A stretch of DNA of 64,000 nucleotides from Rhodocyclaceae bacterium (GTDB lineage: Bacteria; Pseudomonadota; Gammaproteobacteria; Burkholderiales; Rhodocyclaceae), in the NCBI GenBank assembly GCA_016718525.1, contig JADKDD010000001.1:1240001-1304000 (forward strand), in the 5' to 3' direction. Below the pieces are notes generated by a model that saw only the letters and a list, made by a program, of their open reading frames with translations, ran no database searches and was not told where the DNA came from. Of the stretch, positions 59,967 through 64,000 are shown in pieces. The first letter of the stretch is position 1. Every line of letters starts with the position of its first letter. The translations under genes were made by a program, and so were the position numbers.

Positions 59967-60033
59967 CGCAATTCCTCTTACAAATTTGTGGCAGTGCACG
60001 CAAAAGCAATCGGCTTAACTGCGGAACTAAAAA

Positions 60034-61776
60034 TCAAAAGAACTTGCTGATTAACAGATAACACTTCGGATTCCGCCCCAAATGATCTGCGGTCGGATCG
60101 CCCGTATCGCGAACCGACACCGATGCGCGCACATAGCCCTGATTTGGAATTTCCCAATTGAGGCCGACACCGAACCCGGAAATCCGCGCACTCAGCGGTG
60201 ACTGTGCCGCAAGATCCGCAGGCGTCGGATTATTGATCAGTGTGGTACGACCAAAATCATTGAATGCTGTAACCACCATCGTTCCTGGAATCTCTTCCTC
60301 ATAGGGAAGTCGGTAGCGCAATTCAACTGTTCCAAGATAACCTCTGTCGCCAGCTCCCTCTCCCACCGGATAAGCACGAACGGAATTTGGACCACCCAGG
60401 CTAAATTGTTCGCTGGCATCGTAGTTCTTGTTTCCCCACTGCTGACCGTAAGCTAAAAACAACGCCGTGCGATCGGTCAGAGCCTGCAGGCGTGAACCTG
60501 AGAAATTTGCCTTGCCGTACCATCCGCCCGTCTGTCGATTTGCTTCATCGGCTGCAGCTTGCGCGGGAGACCCGAACTTAAGCTTCCCGCGAGAGTATGA
60601 AACGTTGAATACGTTGATACCACCCCCGCCAAGCGTATCCCGGTAATCGCCGGACAATCCCAACAATCCGACGTGAATGAATTTGCTTGTATCCGATCCG
60701 GTAGCAATTTGAACATCGTGAAACCTGCGGTTGTCAAACTGAACAATAGTCAACAGATTGGCGTTGCGTGACCGAATGATGGGATGTATTCCATAAAGCG
60801 AAGCGACATAAGCTGAACCACTTGCATCCAGCGGGTCAAAGGTCGGCGTGCCTAGGCGATAGCTGAGGTTGGTATATGACGTACCGACCTTGCTACCCCA
60901 TGGACCGAGCGGACTAAGCAATGAAAGACGGAAGTTTCTCAAGTCCCCGTCTAATGCGTTGGTTGAGCGGAAACTGATCAAATCGCCCTGACCTAATAAG
61001 TTGTTGCCGTCGATTCCCGCAGTTAGGCGATATTCCCCTGTATACACAGATCCATTGGCATCAAGATCAAGATTGCCTTCGAAGGTCTTTGCTGCACTCA
61101 CAACAATAATCAAATCTGCAGTGCCAGGTGTGGCTCCTGGTACAAAACTGCTTCGAGCAAGAACCCCACGCAGGTCGTGAATTTGGAACAACGTGCGCTC
61201 GACCTCGGAGGTCTGAATGAGACTCCCTTCCTTCAACCCTGCTACGTACGACTCAAGCAACGAGCGTCGTATCGTGACGTCCGGCTCGACCTCGAGTGTC
61301 ACTTTTCCGAGTCGCCCCTCAAGAACCTGCAAGGTAACGATTCCGTTCTTTATTTTCTGTTCGGGAACAATCACGTCGGCCAGAAAGTAACCGCGCTGGG
61401 CAAGTGCCTGCTTTACCGCAGCAGCTGCGTCCAGTAATTCCTGAAAGCGCTTGTCTGATCCAATAAACGGCGCCAAGGCATCGGTGAGATCGGACTCCGT
61501 CATCACTGTCATGCCGACGATTTGAAAGCCGGCAACGTTGAGGCGCATACCTTCGACATCGGTGATCGCCTTGGCCTTGGTGGTCTTATCTTCCGTACGC
61601 GCTTCAAGATCCGGCCGGACAGTCACCGGCGGCAACGTTTGATATATCTGCCCGGCCGAAGGAACAGGCGGCGTTTGCGCTTGCACTGTGCCGTACGCAA
61701 GCATCAGCATGACCCAATGAAGGAAGCGCGACACCGAGAAGCGTGCGAACGTCTTCGCTCGAAAATCTATACCCAT
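60034..61776 (-). CDS. TpsB outer-membrane transporter (ShlB/FhaC/HecB family)
   Basis: A 580-residue two-partner secretion pore from ATG 61776, behind GGGAGG; an upstream start at 61794 is less likely. Signal segment (WVMLMLAYGTVQA) ends near 33. Two POTRA domains follow at about 80-155 (FQIVGMTVMTESDL, GYFLADVIVPEQKI) and 156-235 (TIRRSLLESYVAGL). The rest is a 16-strand barrel with the L6-type motif NSVRAYPVGEGAGDRG (usual VRGY/F is VRAY here) and terminal aromatic SKFF. It should export the giant TpsA encoded 68 bases downstream. Confidence 0.92.
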   Translation of the reverse strand: MGIDFRAKTFARFSVSRFLHWVMLMLAYGTVQAQTPPVPSAGQIYQTLPPVTVRPDLEARTEDKTTKAKAITDVEGMRLNVAGFQIVGMTVMTESDLTDALAPFIGSDKRFQELLDAAAAVKQALAQRGYFLADVIVPEQKIKNGIVTLQVLEGRLGKVTLEVEPDVTIRRSLLESYVAGLKEGSLIQTSEVERTLFQIHDLRGVLARSSFVPGATPGTADLIIVVSAAKTFEGNLDLDANGSVYTGEYRLTAGIDGNNLLGQGDLISFRSTNALDGDLRNFRLSLLSPLGPWGSKVGTSYTNLSYRLGTPTFDPLDASGSAYVASLYGIHPIIRSRNANLLTIVQFDNRRFHDVQIATGSDTSKFIHVGLLGLSGDYRDTLGGGGINVFNVSYSRGKLKFGSPAQAAADEANRQTGGWYGKANFSGSRLQALTDRTALFLAYGQQWGNKNYDASEQFSLGGPNSVRAYPVGEGAGDRGYLGTVELRYRLPYEEEIPGTMVVTAFNDFGRTTLINNPTPADLAAQSPLSARISGFGVGLNWEIPNQGYVRASVSVRDTGDPTADHLGRNPKCYLLISKFF

Positions 61777-61992
61777 GTACGGCCTCCCAGCCACTTCACA
61801 ATCAAAAGGCTTCCATCACATTGCAGTCCGCGAGCACGAGCACCCGCTGTCAGGCAAATTTAAAACACAAGAAGTCCATAGGTGCAAAACACTAGTCTTG
61901 TGCTTGATTCCAATTGTAGGCACAATCAACCGCGTTGGACAGGATTCGATGGACATCAGTGGTCAAACAGATTGTTATCGATCGGAGTCATG

Positions 61993-62643
61993 ATGAAAAT
62001 GCCTAGCGTTGTTCTTTTCGTTGCCCTAGCATCGACTTTTTTCCTAAAGTCGGGACATGCAGAGGTGTCCGTAGCTGACGTAGCGCTGTTAACTGTTGTG
62101 CAGGGTGAAGTGAGTTTTCAGGGCAAAGACGGCAAGGCCCGTCCGGTTGTTGCCTATATGCGTATCCGCCATGGCGACACGATTAGATTGCAGAAACGGT
62201 CAATAATGCGCCTCACCTACACGACGGTCCCGAGGCAGGAAATTTGGACCGGGCCCGGATCCTTCGTCGTTACGTTGGCAGGCGGCGAGGTGATTAGCGG
62301 GCCCAAACCCGTGGTAGTTCCCCTGCCTGCCAACGTTCCGCAACGCCTCGCGCGGGTGAGCGAGCTGATGGCTACCTCGCACATGGGTGGTTCCGTGGTG
62401 CGGTCAGTCAAGGCGCCAATCCCGGCAAGCAAAGAAGATATCGCGGCGGCAATGAGTGTCTACGAGTCAATGCGAGCGAACACAAGTATCACTGACGTTA
62501 CTCCGGAGCTCTATTTGTACTCAATTTTTCTTGACAACGAAATGTACGATGATCTGAAGATTGTTGCCAAGGACATGCTGATCCGGCAACCCGACAATAC
62601 GGAAATCCGTCAGTTGGCGAAGGCGACTTTAACAGTGCCATAG
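61993..62643 (+). CDS. FecR-domain exported protein (paralogue B), divergent from tpsB
   Basis: A 216-residue protein; ATGs at 61990, 61993 and 61999 are possible, with GGAG at 61984 favouring 61993. Signal peptide ends in KSGHAE. QGEVSFQGKDGKA, YMRIRHGDTI, TYTTVPRQEIWTGPGSF and ADMLIRQPDN-like C-terminal blocks align along the whole length with 44985-45626; by eye more than half of residues match. The gene is divergent from tpsB across 216 bases and frames the TPS operon on the opposite side from paralogue A. No sigma or anti-sigma partner is adjacent, arguing against a signalling pair. Confidence 0.8.
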   Translation: MKMPSVVLFVALASTFFLKSGHAEVSVADVALLTVVQGEVSFQGKDGKARPVVAYMRIRHGDTIRLQKRSIMRLTYTTVPRQEIWTGPGSFVVTLAGGEVISGPKPVVVPLPANVPQRLARVSELMATSHMGGSVVRSVKAPIPASKEDIAAAMSVYESMRANTSITDVTPELYLYSIFLDNEMYDDLKIVAKDMLIRQPDNTEIRQLAKATLTVP

Positions 62644-62672
62644 CAACGCATTAAGAATGCGCGGAACGACAA

Positions 62673-63413
62673 TCAATAGCCCCGGCTAGGCAATCTTGGC
62701 GGTATTGAATGACCAAGTTCAGCCGCCCTTTTCTCATAACGAGCCGCGTCCGCGACCAACCCTTCGTGGTTGTATATTTCAGCCAGTTCCCAACTCGCTC
62801 GCGCATGATCAAGGTCTGCAGCAAATCGCAGCCATTGCTCAGAGCGTCGCGCATTGGCTGCAACACCTGACGTTCCTGAGCGATAAGCGAGCGCCAGTTG
62901 ATAAGCCGCCTCTTTGTCGCTGCGAATAGCTGACTTGAGTTGCGCCTTGTAGTTCGCATCACCCACCTTTTCATCAAAAAAGTCACTTGAAAGTCCTGCT
63001 GTACGCGCAATCGTTAAAGTCTTTCTCGCACAGACCTGGAGTGCCTGGTTTTGTTGATCAACGGCGCTAAATGGAAAATCGCGCTCGAATTGTTCAGACA
63101 ATTTAAGCAACTCTTTCGGGCCAACGGCTGCGCGCACTTCTTGCCAACGAGTATGCATGGTCGACGACTCGATTCTTATCGCCGGGCGGGCCGGTTTCGC
63201 TTTAGCCTTTTGTGGAGTCGCACTTGACTTGGCTGTCGAGGCAGATTCCGGGGGGGATACAGTTCCGCTTTGGGCTGCTGCATAGTTCGGAGCCAGCGAG
63301 GCAACGAGAAAAGCCGTTGAAGCCAACATCCCAAATAGCGTTACACATACGGACTCAATTACAAACAAACCGGGGTCAAAATTCATAGTTGGTTGCCTGC
63401 GTATTTTGATCAT
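62673..63413 (-). CDS. Sel1-repeat exported protein (downstream copy)
   Basis: A 246-residue protein from ATG 63413, one base after the preceding gene's stop with GAGG eight bases before; longer starts overlap that gene. A hydrophobic signal/anchor (VCVTLFGMLASTAFLVASLAP, split by a few polar residues) is followed by a Ser/Ala/Lys/Pro linker, a helical domain and two Sel1-like repeats (DKEAAYQLALAYRSGTSGVA, ARASWELAEIYNHEGL). It ends PPRLPSRGY. It is a clear paralogue of the upstream gene. Sel1 proteins act as protein-protein scaffolds, often in surface or stress systems. Confidence 0.72.
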   Translation of the reverse strand: MIKIRRQPTMNFDPGLFVIESVCVTLFGMLASTAFLVASLAPNYAAAQSGTVSPPESASTAKSSATPQKAKAKPARPAIRIESSTMHTRWQEVRAAVGPKELLKLSEQFERDFPFSAVDQQNQALQVCARKTLTIARTAGLSSDFFDEKVGDANYKAQLKSAIRSDKEAAYQLALAYRSGTSGVAANARRSEQWLRFAADLDHARASWELAEIYNHEGLVADAARYEKRAAELGHSIPPRLPSRGY

Positions 63414-63414
63414 A

Positions 63415-64000
63415 TTAGTATCCTCGTGTAGCCAGACGCGGTGGTGGCCGATAGCCCAAGTCAAGCGCCTTTTTCTCAAAGCGCGCGGCATCGCCGACCT
63501 GTCCCAGCTGATTGTAAATTTCTGACAATTCAAAACTCGCGATTCCATTACCCAGCTCGGCCGAGAATCGGAGCCACTGCTCGGTGCGACGCAAATTCAC
63601 GCTGACTCCGGATTTTCCTGTGCGGTAATCCATGGCGATTCGATGGGCAGCGTCCTTATCCCCACGCAACGCTTTGGACAAATCGTCTCGATAATCCTTG
63701 TCTCCCGCAACCTCGTCGAACAAATCTCCGGAAAGCCCGGCTGAACGTTGACTCTCGAGAGCCTGGCGCGCACCCGCCAAGCTCACTTTCACTTGTTGGT
63801 CGTATTCGCTCCCCGGAAAGTCGCGTGCAAAGTCCTCGCACAAGCGAATGAGGCGATTAGGTCGCAATGTGGTTTCGATGGCACGCCAGCGTTCTTCCAG
63901 TTTATTGAAGTCAACCGCGCCAGATGCGACACTTTGTTGACGGCGTTTTGAGCGGTTGAGTTCCAGTTGTCGATTGCGGATTAAAAATCGTCCGCGAAGA
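63415..64000 (-). CDS. Sel1-repeat protein (upstream copy, partial)
   Basis: The minus frame stays open from the stop at 63415 to the window edge, so the N-terminus is missing; an internal TTG at 63867 is not a credible start. Visible are a basic helical part (IRNRQLELNRSKRRQQ), then FDEVAGDKDYRDDL, DKDAAHRIAMDYRTGKSGVS and IASFELSEIYNQLGQVG, ending PPRLATRGY. It aligns end to end with the 62673 gene, so the two are a tandem duplication in one operon. Convergent with FecR paralogue B, 29 bases away. Confidence 0.7.
   Translation of the reverse strand, partial: LRGRFLIRNRQLELNRSKRRQQSVASGAVDFNKLEERWRAIETTLRPNRLIRLCEDFARDFPGSEYDQQVKVSLAGARQALESQRSAGLSGDLFDEVAGDKDYRDDLSKALRGDKDAAHRIAMDYRTGKSGVSVNLRRTEQWLRFSAELGNGIASFELSEIYNQLGQVGDAARFEKKALDLGYRPPPRLATRGY

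Overview
The window reads as chromosomal DNA of a betaproteobacterium, probably near Burkholderiales or a related order. The signs are moderate GC, the smc-zipA-ligA order, a dapC-dapD / dapE-prmB lysine block, a short-form queF and HU with a proteobacterial tRNA-Asp. This is inference from synteny and protein style; no search was possible. There are no integrases, insertion sequences, rRNA genes or CRISPR arrays.

Layout. (1) 1-6.8 kb: small metabolic genes: a sterol-desaturase fragment cut by the window edge, a CoA-type Nudix hydrolase, an exported M3 oligopeptidase, a GNAT acetyltransferase, two alpha/beta hydrolases and two GST-fold proteins. (2) 6.9-11.3 kb: an RND efflux pair (adaptor plus permease) on the minus strand with no outer-membrane channel beside it. 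(3) 11.5-20 kb: a flavodoxin-like protein, HU, tRNA-Asp with a clear promoter, and the minus-strand operon smc-zipA-ligA. LigA carries an unusual insertion. (4) 20-25.7 kb: queF, dapC, dapD, pilU, dapE, prmB, tightly packed on the plus strand; the pilus ATPase sits inside a lysine/peptidoglycan block. (5) 25.8-38.3 kb: an accessory catabolic region: quinone oxidoreductase, exported DUF3604 protein, two TetR regulators and a plus-strand run of TMEM68-like acyltransferase, extradiol dioxygenase, FAH-family hydrolase, FAD aromatic hydroxylase, acyl-CoA synthetase and MDR oxidoreductase. The order suggests hydroxylation, meta-type ring cleavage and CoA activation of an unknown aromatic or alicyclic acid. 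TetR-type palindromes lie in the divergent promoter. (6) 38.4-44.9 kb: housekeeping genes: MscS channel, DEDDy exonuclease, small Cys-rich protein, the overlapping operon MTI phosphorylase / peptide deformylase / alcohol dehydrogenase, and typA with a strong terminator. (7) 45-64 kb: a two-partner secretion island. TpsB (60034-61776) is followed on the minus strand by a giant TpsA exoprotein (59966 down to 46387), an OmpA-family protein and a FecR-domain protein, ending at a terminator shared with typA. A second FecR-domain paralogue is divergent from tpsB, and two tandem Sel1-type exported proteins follow.

The most striking object is the tpsA locus. About 20 near-identical 303-bp (101-aa) repeats, three 522-bp repeats and several 513-bp repeats make up most of it. 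It is split into four open frames by three indels, each in a short homopolymer. Correcting those three indels restores one frame of about 4525 residues, so either the sequence has errors there or the gene was very recently disrupted. The conserved-looking set tpsB-tpsA-ompA-like-fecR-like, with a second FecR paralogue and Sel1 proteins beside it, is the best candidate here for an undescribed surface system. A second unlisted pattern is a short dispersed repeat (core CCAGTTGGTGCTG) found six times, twice inside essential genes (ligA, dapC) and once forming the C-terminus of a GNAT protein.

No gene-free gap exceeds 300 bases; the larger gaps hold the promoters, operators, terminators and repeats listed.
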